Shown: positions 1-12,787, counted from the stretch's first letter. The stretch is 64,000 nt of DNA from Atrichornis clamosus (GCA_013400975.1 WBMZ01002654.1:348165-412164); one strand, 5' to 3'. The notes: generated by a model not told the origin, from the sequence alone. A program made the numbers and translations.

Positions 1-3000
1 GTGAGACATTCTGTTTTTGGCAATGAACATTATCAAGTTGTAGTAACTGTTACTCTAGTTAATAAAACCTAAGTAAATCATATATAGCATATAAAGGGCA
101 AACTGCAGGGACCAATTTACCTCTGTTGGTGAAAATTACATCTCCTGTGCCAGTAGGATGCCATCCCTTAGGAGCAGGGGGTGAAGAATTCATTACCAAG
201 GAATGGAGAACACCAACTGTTTTCATCTGTTGCCTCAGTGAGGATTTACAGGGTGGCAGCAAAATATGTGAGTTGAGGCATTCACCCCATCCCAGGTCCA
301 CTTGTTTTTCAATGCTCCATTTCTTTTTTCTGTTTGTACTTTACTGCCATACTTTCTGTAATATATATATCTGGCCTGACTAAAATGCTTTACACATCCA
401 CACCTTTGTCCTTGCTTTACAAACAAGTACCTGATCTATCCTACTTACCTGTTATCCCTGTTGCTTGTCCTCAACCTGTTCCTGTTGTGTGCAGTTGCAT
501 TAAAATAAATGAGAAGAGGATCTATTAAGTGCTTCATACAAGCATCCCTGCCTGTCCAAGTGTTAATCCACTGTTTCTGTAGAGAATAGACCAGAACCTT
601 CACACCCACAAGTGAAGAGTCTATGTAATCTGAAATACTGCTGCATTTGTGATATTTTATTTGCCATTTATACCAGATTGTGCAGAAGGATTCTCTGTAA
701 CCCACATTTAAACCAAGACGCTGAGTTTATGAATTTTTTCTAGCATCTGAAGTATCATTTCAGAGTGGTGTTCTTTAAGACATGTGAAAAGCAAAATACA
801 AAAAGAAAAGCAGAAGACCAAGCAGCTAAAATAATTTCCTCTGTTAGCCTGAAGTAAATTTAAATTAAGAAGGATTAGCAAAGTACATAAGATTAGGCCA
901 GAGAATGAAAATTAAGTGGGCTACCTCAGTTCAGCACTGAGCAGAGCTTCCCAGTGTTATAGAAGGTAGATTCTTTTTCTTTCTGAAAATTCTTTGTATG
1001 AAAAGCACTGAGCCATTAGGCACAACATGCATAATTACCTTGTCCCGTATGCTCATTGGTAATAGAAGGACAAAAGCTGCTTCCTCTGCAGGTGGAAGCT
1101 GACAGACTCCTCTTTGCTTCAGAATAATTTTGTGGGTTTAAACTTCCTGAGAGTCCAGCTACTACTCTTACCTATGAGTAAGAGTTAAGCAGAACTCTGA
1201 CAAAATAAAGGATGTGTTTTAAGTTGCTGCTAAGTTACAGGGGGAAAAGCCCCCAGATAGTACAGAAGCAAGAAGGTTAAATAAGGGGGGGTGATGGGAG
1301 TCAGATGCATATCTCACGAGGATTGGCACTGTACACTATGTCTGTATTGCAAGCGTCTCATAGCTTCTAGGAACAAACTGTCAGCCTAGGAGCCTCCGGA
1401 CTCTATTCTGGGCAAACCTGGAGTGTATGGTTTTGCTTATAGGAATGTTGGGGCAAGAACAAAAGCAACTCCTGGGAGGTCCAGCAGACAGTTGGATGTG
1501 ACATAAACTCCTCACCAAAACACCACCGTGCCCCATAAGTGGGTTTCAATAAAATCTGTTATCTGGAGTTAGGGACCTCTGCATCCCTCTAGTTCTACAT
1601 CAGGAGCTGGGCACCTCAGACTGGCACCAAAAATGTGACAAAAGCACCTGGGAAATAAGTACTGAGGGGTTAGAGGAGACATTGCAAGGGTTGAGCTTTA
1701 TAGCTTGTAGAGCTTTGCTTAAAATTCACAAATTTGATCTCTTTTCTGGAGGTAAACAGGAAACACACAAGGGAGAAATACTAAGAATTAAAGCAAAAGA
1801 AGTGGGAGAAGATCTGCAGTCTCATTCTGAGTGGGAGTTTTAATGCAGATGTCTGACCTTGCCAGAGATTACACAAAGGATTTCTTTGTAGGCTGTTTCA
1901 GAGAGTTGGAGGGAGTGCAGCTGAATCTATTTCTCCTTGATTCTGCTAGTCTAAATATTAAGAGAGACAAGTGGGTGGTGGTACGGAGCATGGTGATTAG
2001 GGTACTGAACACTCTCCCTGTGGGCTATCATCCTGCAATATATATGTAAGCATCTGGTACAAACTGCAACACTGCAACAGCCTTTCAGTGGCTGCGAAAA
2101 AGTCAATTAACAGTTTTGGAGTTATAAATTGCGATTAGATGCCTAAATGGAAGGTAGATGCCCAGGTTATTTTTTGATATCTGCTGTTGACTACAATCTT
2201 TAATCTGTGGCATAATACCTCCCTAAAAACATGCCAAGAAGTATGAGCACTTGTACCTTCTATTTACAAAATGTTAGAAAGAAGTGAAATTAAAATAGGA
2301 AAAGGTACATCAAAAAGAGAAAGGCATGAAAGGAAAAGTAAAGCAATGCTCTCACCATAATTCAGGTTTCATCCTATCTTGTACTGTGTATCAAGAAGTA
2401 CAGTTAATGTCTTTGGCCCAATTCTGTGCCTTGAGGGGATGCCAGAAAGCTATTTGTACTGGCAGAATAGTTCACACAGTCACTCCAAAGCATGTTTATT
2501 TCCTGTGTACATGGGTTTTGATAAATTCTGAGCTTGGCATTCAGATGCCCACCAGGCAAAACAAATTGCTTCCTAGGTCTGGAAAGCATATTGTAACAGC
2601 TATTGTAAAGCAGTTCATATCATATGCATTCTCAACAGTGCTCTGACTATTTCAGAGGAAATCTTTGTGTAGCAGTTGCAATACTATTCAGATTCAGGAG
2701 CAAAAATGTAAATCTAGTGCTAGTTCTTTGCAAAAGTTGCTACATATTGTACTTTCAGCTTTACAGCAAAATAGTCAAGGGGAAAGGACATATACAGAAA
2801 TGCGAATAAATATAAAAAGTGACTGATAGAAGTAATTTTTTTTAGATTACAATTGAAGTGTACATTTTCCTTGATTCATGTGATATTTATACTACAATAA
2901 CTTCATTCTTGTTACATTATATATCTGTTATAAGAGACAGAGTTTTACAGAGAGTTTACAAAACAAACTTTATACTGACACTCAATAATGGAGTGCCACC

Positions 3001-6000
3001 CTGAAGATGGATCTGCAGGATCAAGTTTAAATCAAGACTGTGTTTAACAAGTAAATGACCAGTAAGGATAGAAAGTAGCGAAGGATGTCAGAGAAAGTAG
3101 CAGACATAAGCTACCTAGTTATAGTCAAATTTTTTAGACCTGATAAACGTAAATATGGGCTTATATGTAAAAACTCATAGAATTGAGTTATAGTATGCAT
3201 GAGATTTCTCACAGCATCTGAACACTTACCTAGCCATTTGGCATGGTTTGACTCAGGAAATTTTTATCTTCCCTTGTCTTCTAAAGTTTTGCCTTGAAGT
3301 CTATCTTTCTCATATGGTATTGTGCCTGGTTTAATTTCAAGCCAGATTACATTGCACCAAGAAACAATGCAAAATAATTGTGATGTATTGGTACATGGCA
3401 GGAGTTTAGCATAGTCCATCTCATGGCTTTGAATAATGCACATGATGAGATAAGGGTGGAAATAGAAAGGAAAATGAGGATGATGAAACATTTTGTTAAT
3501 TCAAGTAAATTCTGTGTAACTGTTGAAGAATATATTAATTCAATTTAAAACTAATTTAATGACTGCAGAGCGTCTGAAAATGTAGTCATTTTCTTACAAA
3601 GCCATTTTACAATTCCTTATAAATACAGTGGAAGCCATTTCAGCTGTCTCAGAGAACACCAGTGTAAATTTTCATCTTGAAAGCTTGTACATTTTTTGTA
3701 AAAATTTAGTTTGTTTTTAGCCAGTTTTGATCCTTCACAGTACTTTACAGCTTGATTTCCTTGAGAAAATTTATCAAAAGATTTTAGAACATCCTATTAA
3801 AATAAATTGCTCCTCCTTCATCCTCTATGCTATTGTCACACTCAAAAATTTTTACAAACAGTGAAACACAGGCCTTTCTTATTCCTTATAGGAGCCACTG
3901 CAGTTCTATGTTTAACCTTTACTCCTTGTTGAATTTCTTAATTGTATCTTTTACGGTGATTTCACATGGTTTTCACTCTGGAATGGAAGGTATGTTAAGG
4001 GAACAGTGAATGCTAAACATAACTGTTGTAGCTATACTAAAACTATGCAAAGTTTTTCCTGAATTCCAGACATTGACTAGAGAAGCTGACTCTGACGTAT
4101 TATATATCCTTTCCAGTTACTCATCTGTTTCATTCTTAAATCACTTCAGAACTCTTAATTTAAGATTTTCCAGTAATAGTGAATAGTCAGCATTTAATTT
4201 TCCAGTTTGTTTCAATACCTACTCAGTTTTGGACAGTTCTTTTTATATTGTGAAATTACAGGACTGACATTGTCACACACTTGTATGTGCAGTGACAGAA
4301 AAACTAAAGAACTAAAGGAGTGAAAGGAATGATGATTCGTTTTTTCTCCTCCTACATTGTCGGGTAGCTGGTTTTGTTTTATTTTGCTCAGTGAATGCTA
4401 TGTTAGGTCTGTGCTTAAAACCCAGCAATTTTCTAAATCCTTTCATTCATGATTGAATTAGCTTCCCTGCTCCCCCCCATTTCAAATAATATTGGTTTTA
4501 TGGGCAACCAAAAACATTTTTAGGGAATTAATTTATGAACAACAGAAGAGGGTACCAGAAGCAACTTCCTTCAATTTATTCATCTAACATAGTTTGGCAT
4601 AAATAATGGAGATAAATGCTTTTGGAGAGGACTGTTAACAACTTCAGGAAGTGTCCTCACACTGCTCCAGTTAGTTATGTACAATCAACACTTTCTTTTG
4701 AGAGTCTTCATTTATCCTTTATTTAACACCATTGAAATGCTACAAAGTTACACCAGGGCTAAATGACAACATATGTAAAACAATCAGTTCTTAGAAACAG
4801 ATTGCAGCATTTAATGTTAATGCCATCTATGTCCATGATTTGTTAAGAGTTTTCTAGTTGAATGTATTTTCATTACCATAATTCAACACACAAGAGTTAG
4901 AGCCCAGACAACTACAATTGAAGATCAGGGGATAAAGTATAGAAAGTTATATTCCCTCTGACACGAAAATATTAGCTAAAAGTGAAGCAAAGATTATATT
5001 TTGATATTTAATTTTGTTACAAAAGGAAAAGAAAAACTAATGAATCATGTCACCCTCGCTATCTTTACTTAAGGCTCTTGAAATATATAGGTTTTATAAC
5101 AAAGTTCAGAAAACAGTTCAGTCTAAATCTATTCTATATTAAAACAGCAACCTGATCTGGCTTTTTGTGTTATGAATGAATCACTGCAAAAGGATAATTT
5201 AGCATAAAAAGAAAATTTAAAAGAAAGAAATAGTAGCTTTCTTTACCCCTTCAGGGATATTGTTGAATATATTATTTTCCTTCTTGGTCTTAGATGGTCA
5301 GGTTGGCATTGACAGGGATCAAAGACACCATATACAAAAGGAGGAGAAATCAGTGAGGTATTTAGCCTAGAAGACTCAATTTGTCATAATTCTCAGGCTA
5401 TTTTTTGATCAAAGAATTTACAGAAATCAATCTGCTATGACCCTTACAGGGTCCTAAAATAATGTGTTTTAAACCCTCTGTGGTTTGAATCATAACAGTG
5501 GTACAACAACAGAGTCCCTTGTTAACAAAATCCTCCAAACACTGGGCAGCCGTCCAGAAGTGCATATTGATTTATGTCTGTAGCAAAGTATTCTACTAAT
5601 CACATTATGCTATTATTAGCCCAACTGTACTACAAATAAGCAAAAAACCCACTCTTTATATTTTCCTTTTCCTCTGAGTGGATTACAATGACCCAAAAGT
5701 CTTCCTAGTGCCAGGTCATGTTTTCACCATTTTTATTCAGTGTTAATATGATGTCTGGTGAATACTAAGGGACCTTTTAGACTACTGTCCTATTAGATTA
5801 CTTATATTTACACTCCCTGAACTCACTAAATCTTTCTTTGAAATAATCTGCTTGCAATGCAGATTGCAATGCAGAACTATAGACACACACACACACACAA
5901 ATTATAATGAGAAATGTTTGGAGGATTAACTGTAATAATTTTTTTTCTCTGAAAAGGGAACACATTAATTCATTGAGAAGAAAATTTTCAGACACGTTCT

Positions 6001-7794
6001 TTTTGCAGTTAAAGCTGCTTCTGAAATCTTTCTTGAAGGGAGTAATTGGATGTATGTTTCCCATTTGAATCTGGTCAAAAGGCAACCAGTGGTTTGTCTG
6101 TCTCTTCAGGTAGAAACCTTATATTAATATATTTGCTGGGAATACTGCAGTACAAGATTGCCACTTTTTGATAGACATTACTGCTGCAAACAATACAGAA
6201 CAAATAATGTTGCTTTTCTTGTGCCACTTCTGATTTTGGGAGCAATTAAAAGTAAATGCTTAAAACTCTAAAAAGCTCTATTTTTTCCATTTTTATTTGT
6301 GATAGATACACAAATAGAGTTTCATTGTCTAAGGAGACGTTCAGAGGATGTCTAGATCAGCAGGTAAGGCACAGTGGTGCTGCACTGTAAAGTTGTTATT
6401 GGCTGAGAACCTGCTGTTCACACAGAATTGGTTTCAGCCATTTTCCTCAGGCTAGCTTTAGTCTAAGCCCGTGGACAGAGTGTCCATCAGCAGTTGCAGT
6501 ATATTCCACATGCTGTGGAAGTGCATCTTCATAGCTTTGTTTTGGTCAAAAGTGGTCTCTTGTGCATGCTCTGCACTCGTCCATGATGTAAACTCAAGGA
6601 TGAGAAGTGGTGCCGACTGATTCACTTCAGCAAGAAGTCTTAACCTGCACCACAGAAAATCAGCACCTTAAGCAGGAGTATAACTTCATAATATGTTTCC
6701 AGTTCCTCCAGATTTTGTGTTTAAAAGGGATTTGGGCTAAAAACATGTTCATTAGCACTGCCTGGTAAACCATGTTCAAACTGTATGCACCAACATGGGA
6801 AAAGTTGCAAACATTTCAGCATTAGTCAATGTGAGGCAAATTGTGGTAAGAGCCACAGTCCTCAACTTTCCTCACTGAGAGACCGAAGAGCTATTGTTCC
6901 AGGTGTATGCAGCTTTAACAAAAATCTCACTACATTTTCATGTCTCTTCCAGATGTTAATTCTTCAGAGAAAATGGTTTTCTTGGTTTTTTTTGTTATTT
7001 TGTTGTATCTTATAAAATGTATAAAAATGTCAGCATAAAATTACTTTTCCTTAGAGAGATTTCCACAATTGTCATGTCCCAAGCTTAATATTGCAGAGCC
7101 ACTTAGCTAGAAAATTAAACTGAAAAAGGATTAGAAAATATTAGTTAGATGTGTACAGAGAACTGGTATCAATACCGAGCTTTTCTCTTTGTTGTGTGCC
7201 ATGACTAGGTGATGAAATTCACAACTTTTTCATACTGTTGTCTCTGCATGCTGAAGAAAACTGCAATCAATATTTTCCTATATATCATTATAAAGAGACA
7301 AGCCATTCAAAGAATGCAATTAGCCTGTAATTATCAGGTGATAATGAATACCACATCCAGTATCTTGCCTCCTTTGAAAGTTACAGTTATGCTGTGAAAG
7401 AAAATGAGACAAGAAACAACATTTACTGTGGTGCTGTCAAAATGGGTGACTAAGATTCTGAATACTTTATGAAGCAGTTGTTGACAGCTAAAAATAATTG
7501 ACAAGTGTTGAATTATCAATTCATTGAAAGGTCTTCATAAGCAGAGGAATGAAGAATATTGGTGATTACTTCATTTCAAATCCAAAAAGCAGATGACATG
7601 AAAGGAGCAGTTAGTTAGAGGGATTAATAAGGAATGAAAATACATATTTAGGTGATGAGAGAAAATACTGGATCTTAGGATAAAATTCAAGGAAGGCTCT
7701 ATCCTTTTGAAATCAGTCGGTCTTTAGCATAGGAAGCATGCAGTGCAAATTATGGCCAGAGGAAGTAACTGAGGCCAGGAATTAATAGGATTTG
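1..7794. other. AT-rich unique sequence, no supported gene
   Basis: All six frames are broken by frequent stops; open frames are about 106 codons or shorter, with no recognisable domain or consistent splice context. No CR1, LTR or RNA gene was recognised. The only simple repeat noted is a short (AC)8 run at 5883-5898. This is typical bird intergenic or intronic sequence. Confidence 0.6.
5883..5898. repeat. (AC)8 microsatellite
   Basis: Eight uninterrupted AC dinucleotides. Short and unremarkable, but possibly length-polymorphic. Confidence 0.8.
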
Positions 7795-7995
7795 AACGTA
7801 ATTTGACAAGTCTGTTGATATGACGAATATCCCATTATCCTTGTTAATGCTAATTAAATTACGTGGAAGTGTTATTAAACCTCATGCTTGAAGCCCACCT
7901 TTAATTATTTTTGATCAGGAGGAGACTTGTGCAGCAGCAAATTAACCTTAAATTGGCTTACTTAGAGGTCTTTGAATCTTCTTTGCAACATCTTC
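7795..7995. promoter_or_regulatory. Possible conserved non-coding element (homeodomain-site rich)
   Basis: This block holds a dense set of ATTA/TAAT cores (for example TAATGCTAATTAAATTACG and TTTAATTATTTTTGATCA) and several CpG dinucleotides in an otherwise CpG-poor region. Vertebrate developmental enhancers in gene deserts often look like this. The call is pattern-based only, with no alignment behind it. It could equally be ordinary AT-rich sequence. Confidence 0.2.
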
Positions 7996-8991
7996 TTGCA
8001 GGGCCCTTTCAGAATCTGGGTGAGTGAAATTTGAATTCTGAGTCAGAAGGTAGTTCTGATGATTCTGTTACTTTCTACCAGATCTTCTTCATAGGTTTAG
8101 AATAACGTCCTTGAGGAACAGTGTGTGTTAAGATGGGTTTTTAAGATTAGTATTAGATAAAATATGCCCTGGTGCTCTCACAAAGATGGAACATGTTAAT
8201 TACCTGCTACATGAATGGAATGCTTCACATTTTAGCAGGTGTTGCCTGAGGGCTAAGCTATTTGCCAAAGTATCTAATAAGGAGGTAGAAAGTGTGGTCA
8301 TCTTATTACACCAGCTACTATAAGCATTAGAATTAATATCATTAAATATATTATTACTATTTCTACACAGCAGCCAATACAAACTGAAAATAAAGTGGTT
8401 TTACAAGCTGGGGAAGGACCTTCCTCCTAGCACCTGGTTTCCTATCTTCCTTGTGTTCTTAAAAACACCCCAGTCTCTGTTTACCTAATATTTTCTATGT
8501 TTAGTCTTATACTTTTGAATGCAGAGGTATTTAGGCAAGGTCTATTAAGTTTTCTTGGGAGAAAACAAATGTGTGTGTTTGGGAAAACACAATAAAAGTT
8601 CATTGTTAAATTGATTATTCCTTACAATCTGCAGATTTTCAAGCTCTCTGTAGGGAGAGTAACAACTCTGATTTTAATTTTGACATCAAATTCTTCTGCA
8701 ATCTTTTTTCTTACTGAGTTTTATGTGAAATCTTCTGATTTTTATTGTTTATTAACTTATTTGGAAACAAGATGATAAAACGCACATATTAGCATAATTT
8801 AAAATATAATTTCTACATGCACAGTAGCATCCATTCCTGATATTTTGGCTGCATGTCACAATGCTGGTGATGTCAGTTAGTATTTAAATAGCAATGTGGA
8901 AAATGTTTGAATAGGGATGACTTTCTCCAGAGGCAGAAATGACAGAAACACTCTCCTTCTTGCTGTAGTGTGTCTTCCACTCTATCATGTT
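7996..8991. other. AT-rich unique sequence
   Basis: No gene, RNA or repeat recognised between the candidate element and the CR1 that begins near 8992. Confidence 0.55.
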
Positions 8992-10530
8992 ATCATAAAA
9001 TAGAATCACAGGATAGTTTCGGTCAGAAAAGACCTTTAAGATCATCAAGTCCAACTGTTAACATAGCACTGACATGTTCGCTGCTGAACTATATCCCTAA
9101 GTGCAGTATCTAGATGTTTTTTGAACATTTCCAGGGATGGTGACTCAAACACTTTCCTGGACAGCCTGTTCAAATGCTTGACAACTTTTCGTGAAGGAAA
9201 TTTTCCTAATATTTAATCTAAACCTCCTCTGGCCTGATGTCTTTTTCTCTTGTCCTATTGCTTGTTACCTGGGATAAGAGACTGACGCTCACCTGGCTAC
9301 AACCTAATTTCAGGAAGTTTTAGACAATAAGGTCTCCTTGAGCTTCCTTCTCTCCAGACTAAGAAAACCCATCTCCTTCAGCCGCTCCCCATCAGATTTG
9401 TTGTCCAGCCTCTTAACCAGATTCATTGCCCTTCTCTGGACACACTCCAACACCTCAATGTCTTTCTTGTAGTGAGGGGCCCAGAACTGAACACAGGATT
9501 TGAGGTGCAGCCACCAGTGCTGAATACTGGGAAATGATCACTGCCCTGCTCCTGCTGGCCATGCTACTGCTGACATCATCCCAGATGCCATTGGCTTTCT
9601 TGGCCACCTGGGCACACTGCTGGATCATGTTCAGCTGCTGCTGACCAGCACCGCCAGGCCCTTTTCCACCGGGCAGCTTTATAGTCACCCTGCCCCAAGC
9701 CTGTAGCACTGCATAGGGATTTTGTGACCCAAGAGCTGGACTCAGGACTTGGCCTTGTTGATCCTCATGCCATTGTCCTCAGGTCATTGATCCAGCCTGT
9801 GCAGATACCCTGCAGCAGATCAACACTCCCACAGAGCTTACTGTGAAATTACTGAAGGTGTTGATCCAGCCTGTGCAGATACCCTGCAGCAGATCAACAC
9901 TCCCACAGAGCTTACTGTGAAATTACTGAAGGTGCACTCGATCTCCTTGTCAAGATCATCTGTAATGATGGTAAACAGGATTGACCCCAATACTAAGCCC
10001 TGGGGAACATCTCTAGTGATGGGTCACCAGCTGGGTGTCACTCCATTCACCACTACTCTCAAGGGCCAGCTGCCCAGCCATCCAGCCAGTTTTTTACTGA
10101 TTGAACAGAGCACCTTTCCAAGCCATGAGCAGCCAGTTTCTCTAGGAGAGTGCTGTGGGAAATGGTGTCAAAAGTCCAGGTTGACATCCACAGCCTTTCC
10201 CTCTTTCATCCTGTGAGTCACCTTATGATAGAAGGAGATTAGGCAGGTCAAGCAGGACCTGCCTTTCATACGGCCACGCTGGCTGGGCCTGACCCCCTGG
10301 TTGTTCTGTATGTGGCATTTGATAGCCCTCAAGATGATCTGCTCCATGACTTTCCCTGGCACTGAGGTCAGGCTGACACACCTGTTGTTCCATGGATCCT
10401 TCTTCTGGTCCTTTTTGTTTTGTTTATTTGTAAACCTCCAGGTAGCTTTGACATCCCTGGTCAGCCAGGACTGCTGTTTAATGGTTTGATGAGCACCTCT
10501 GCCTGCTCCCACAGTTCCCAAGGGATACCT
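8992..10530 (-). mobile_element. CR1 LINE, long 5'-truncated minus-strand copy
   Basis: The plus strand reads as the reverse complement of a CR1 retrotransposon. The 3' tail is at 8992-9030 (a degraded form of the TAGAATCA octamer motif, then GTCAGAAAAGACC and CAAGTCCAACTG). The C-terminal ORF2 region, then the reverse-transcriptase palm and fingers, follow up to about 10530. Minus-strand frames carry typical CR1 wording, for example GRVTIKLPGGKGPGGAGQQQ and QCAQVAKKANGI near 9560-9700 and CVSLTSVPGKVMEQIIL near 10330-10385. Stops and frameshifts separate these frames, so the copy is dead. The right-hand (5') boundary is soft: similarity fades between 10500 and 10720. At about 1.5 kb it is the longest CR1 copy in the window. 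It contains a perfect 74-bp internal tandem duplication (9787-9934). Confidence 0.9.
9787..9934. repeat. Perfect 74-bp tandem duplication inside CR1
   Basis: Copy 1 is 9787-9860 and copy 2 is 9861-9934. I compared them base by base and they are identical. The unit begins TTGATCCAGCC and ends CTGAAGGTG. The surrounding CR1 is strongly decayed, so an unmutated duplicate must be much younger than the insertion. It may also be a variable-number tandem repeat or an assembly artefact. Confidence 0.95.
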
Positions 10531-10749
10531 TTGGTTATCCCATAGTTGCAAAAAGCAGATGTAGCTGCAGAGATCTTTTGGAGTCACTGCACTCCTGAAG
10601 GAGGAGCAGAAGTAATTAGTTTCTCTCTGCTCTGTGTGAAACCACAGGCAATCTTCAGCGGCTGATGTAGTGTGACTTGACTTCATCCCCAGTGTACAGC
10701 AGGACCTAATAGATCCAAATGAACTATAAATGATAGTGGTAGACAACAA
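10168..10749 (-). pseudogene. CR1 ORF2 reverse transcriptase fragment (decayed)
   Basis: A 193-codon minus-strand open frame, the longest in the window. Residues from about 94 onward match the CR1/LINE reverse-transcriptase fingers: a W-N-N-R-C-V-S-L-T-S-V-P-G-K-V-M-E-Q block at about 120-138, then G-R-S-C-L-T-C-L-I-S-F-Y (163-174) and a terminal K-A-V-D-V-N-L-D-F (185-193), where the intact enzyme has the first catalytic Asp segment. The intact protein would prime cDNA synthesis at a nicked target site. Here the frame ends before the palm D-D motif. The N-terminal 85 or so residues do not look like CR1, so the start codon is fortuitous. The frame stays open by chance in a dead element and no translation is expected. 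Confidence 0.8.
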
Positions 10750-10750
10750 C

Positions 10751-11362
10751 TGTTACTCCCTTTATCAGAGTAATTACCACTATGTGTGAAAATCTATATT
10801 AGGAACCAGACCCTGAATGGCAGCTTGGCTGTGCAAGATTCAGCACAGAAGAAGTAAAAAATTACTGCAAGCCATTTGTATTTTCACTGCATTCAGGGCC
10901 ATCTGTATTCTTGTTAGGTATCACTATCTGAGTTGTGTTCAATGAAATTTAGAAATGCAGCTTGATTTTTTGATAATGAATCATTTCAGCAAGATTTCAG
11001 CTATAATCTATGGACTAAATGTTATCTCTGTGTACAGAATGACTTTTTTTGGTGAATATTCCAATTTTAAAAATAAGTCTGAGCTTGCCTATGGACAGGA
11101 ACAAGTATAATAAAATGAATTTTCAGTAACTGCTCACTGTGAATATGCCTTCTATCTTAGTGGTGTTAAACGTATTTTCTCATAAGAGACCGTATTTTTA
11201 ATTCACCCACAGGTATAACGTATATATCTCTGCAAATCATTTGTGGATGCAGTCTGGAAATATCTGTGATTAAAGTGTTCACAAAGCAGTTAGGAAGACG
11301 TATTGGAAATTTACCTGGATCTCTTTGTGATGCTTGTAATATCATGGTCCCATCTTCAGACT
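10751..11362. other. AT-rich spacer between CR1 copies
   Basis: No gene or repeat recognised. The left edge may include poorly preserved 5' sequence of the preceding CR1. Confidence 0.5.
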
Positions 11363-11798
11363 AATCACAGAATCACAGAATGGTTTGGGTTGGAAGGCAC
11401 CTTCAAGATCATCTAGTTCCAACCACCCTGACAGGACACCTTTCACTAGACCAGGATTCTGAGAGCCCCATCCAACCTGACCTTAAACACTTCTAGGGAT
11501 GGGGAAGCTAGAACTTCTCTGGGCAACCTCTTCTAGTGCCTCACCAACCTCACAATGAACGATGTCTTATTAATATCTAATCTAAACCTACTCTCTTTCA
11601 GTTTAAAACTCTTCCCCCTTGTCCTGTCACTATTCCTGTAAATAGTCTCTCTTCATCTTCCTTGTAGGCTCCCTTCAGGTCCTGGAAGGCCACAATTAGG
11701 TGACCCCAAAGCCTTCTCTTTTGAAGGCTGAACAATCCCAATTCTATAAGCCTTTCCTCGTAGGAGAAGTGCTCCATCCCTCCAGTCATCTTGGTCAT
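11363..11798 (-). mobile_element. CR1a LINE, 3' part (left of solo LTR)
   Basis: It begins with two octamer-type tail units (AATCACAGAATCACAGAATGG), then the diagnostic TTTGGGTTGGAAGG and TCCAACCTGACC signatures, all reverse-complement CR1. The minus-strand frame 11598-11798 encodes the C-terminal ORF2 block with S-Y-E-E-R-L-I-E-L-G-L-F-S-L and K-R-R-L-W-G. The element stops abruptly in mid-ORF2 at 11798, where a solo LTR begins, and resumes at 12788. Deleting the LTR and one GTCAT copy restores the expected CR1 reading across the join (CTTGGTCAT followed by TACCCTCTGG), so the two parts are one insertion. Confidence 0.93.
11794..11798. repeat. Left target-site duplication GTCAT
   Basis: Five bases immediately before the TG of the LTR; identical to 12783-12787. 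Confidence 0.9.
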
Positions 11799-12782
11799 TG
11801 CTGTGGTTTGAGCCTGGCCAGAGGCCAGGCACCCATGGAAACTACCCTCTCACTTCCCCGGCAGCTGGACAGAGGAGAAAAAAAAAAAAAAATTCAAAGC
11901 GTTCATGTGGTTTGAGATAAGGATTCGAGAGAGGCTCGAACTTAAAAGACATGAAAGTAAATTTATTACACTACACTAACAGAAACAGAACAGGATAATG
12001 AAAAGTAAAATGAGCTTTTGGAGACCACCTTCTTTCCCCTGCCACTCCATCCTCTCAGCTCTACCTCCTACCCAAATGGCACAGGGAGACAGAGAATGGG
12101 GGTTTTTTGGTCAGTTCATCATCTGTGGCTTCTTCCTGCTGTAGATTTGGAACCATCTTCCCCTGCTGCTTCTGTGGAGTCCCCTCTGAGAGATAGTTCT
12201 CCAGGAACTTCTCCCTTTAGAAAGTCCATCTCACGAGCAGCAGCCTTCTATGAACTGTTGCAACATAAATCAATCCCATGGGCAACAGCAGCCCTCAAAC
12301 TGCTGCGGCATGGGTCACTCCCCCACACACGGCAGTCCTTTTCAAGCATCCACCTGCTCCAGCATGGGCCCCTCCACAGGCTGCAGGTGGATCTCTGCAC
12401 TCCTGTGGGCCTCCATGGGCTGCAGGGGCACAGCTGCTTCACCATGGTCTTCTCCACCAGCTGCAAAGGAATCTCGTCTCCGGCTCCTGTACCTCCTCCC
12501 ACCTCTTCAGAACTGACCTCGGTGCCTCCTTGTTGTTTTTTCTGCTCACGTCTTCTCACTCACCCCCTATTCCCTGGCTGGAATTAAAACTGCGCCACCA
12601 GGATTGTTTTGAATTCCTTCTTAAATATGTTATCACAGAGGCGTTACCACTTTTAATTGGCTAACAACATGTCCATCTTTACAACCAGCCAGACATGATG
12701 GTGGGGCTGCTAGCAGCTTCTCACAGAAACCACCCCTGTAGGCCCCCATGCTACCAAAACCAGGCCTTGCAATACTACGACA
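11799..12782 (-). mobile_element. Solo LTR of an avian endogenous retrovirus, inserted in CR1a
   Basis: A 984-bp element with TG...CA ends (TGCTGTGG at the left, TACGACA at the right on the plus strand), flanked by a perfect 5-bp direct repeat GTCAT. I recognise the central sequence (GGGCTGCAGGGGCACAGC and TTAAATATGTTATCACAGAG) as resembling a common avian LTR, but cannot name the family. Transcription would run on the minus strand. A polyadenylation signal AATAAA lies at 11967-11962 (minus), and a TATA-like ATATTTAAG at about 12629-12621 (minus). No gag, pol or env sequence adjoins it, so it is a solo LTR left by recombination between the two LTRs of a provirus. A 5-bp duplication fits ERVL-type elements, though other classes are not excluded. 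Open frames of up to 189 codons inside it are not known genes. Confidence 0.9.
11962..11967 (-). promoter_or_regulatory. LTR polyadenylation signal AATAAA
   Basis: TTTATT on the plus strand, so AATAAA on the minus strand, about 820 bp from the LTR's 5' end. This position is plausible for the end of the R region and supports the minus orientation. Confidence 0.6.
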
Positions 12783-12787
12783 GTCAT
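12783..12787. repeat. Right target-site duplication GTCAT
   Basis: Five bases immediately after the CA of the LTR. The CR1 sequence resumes without a gap after it. Confidence 0.9.

Noticed and set aside
12018..12587. 189-codon plus-strand open frame (with overlapping 103- and 128-codon frames)
   Set aside because: It lies wholly inside the solo LTR, antisense to the LTR's transcription, and has no resemblance to retroviral proteins. The higher G+C of the LTR makes long chance frames likely.
11799..12782. Intact provirus or retroviral gag/pol/env
   Set aside because: CR1 sequence resumes directly on both sides after the 5-bp duplication, and no internal retroviral region or second LTR is present.
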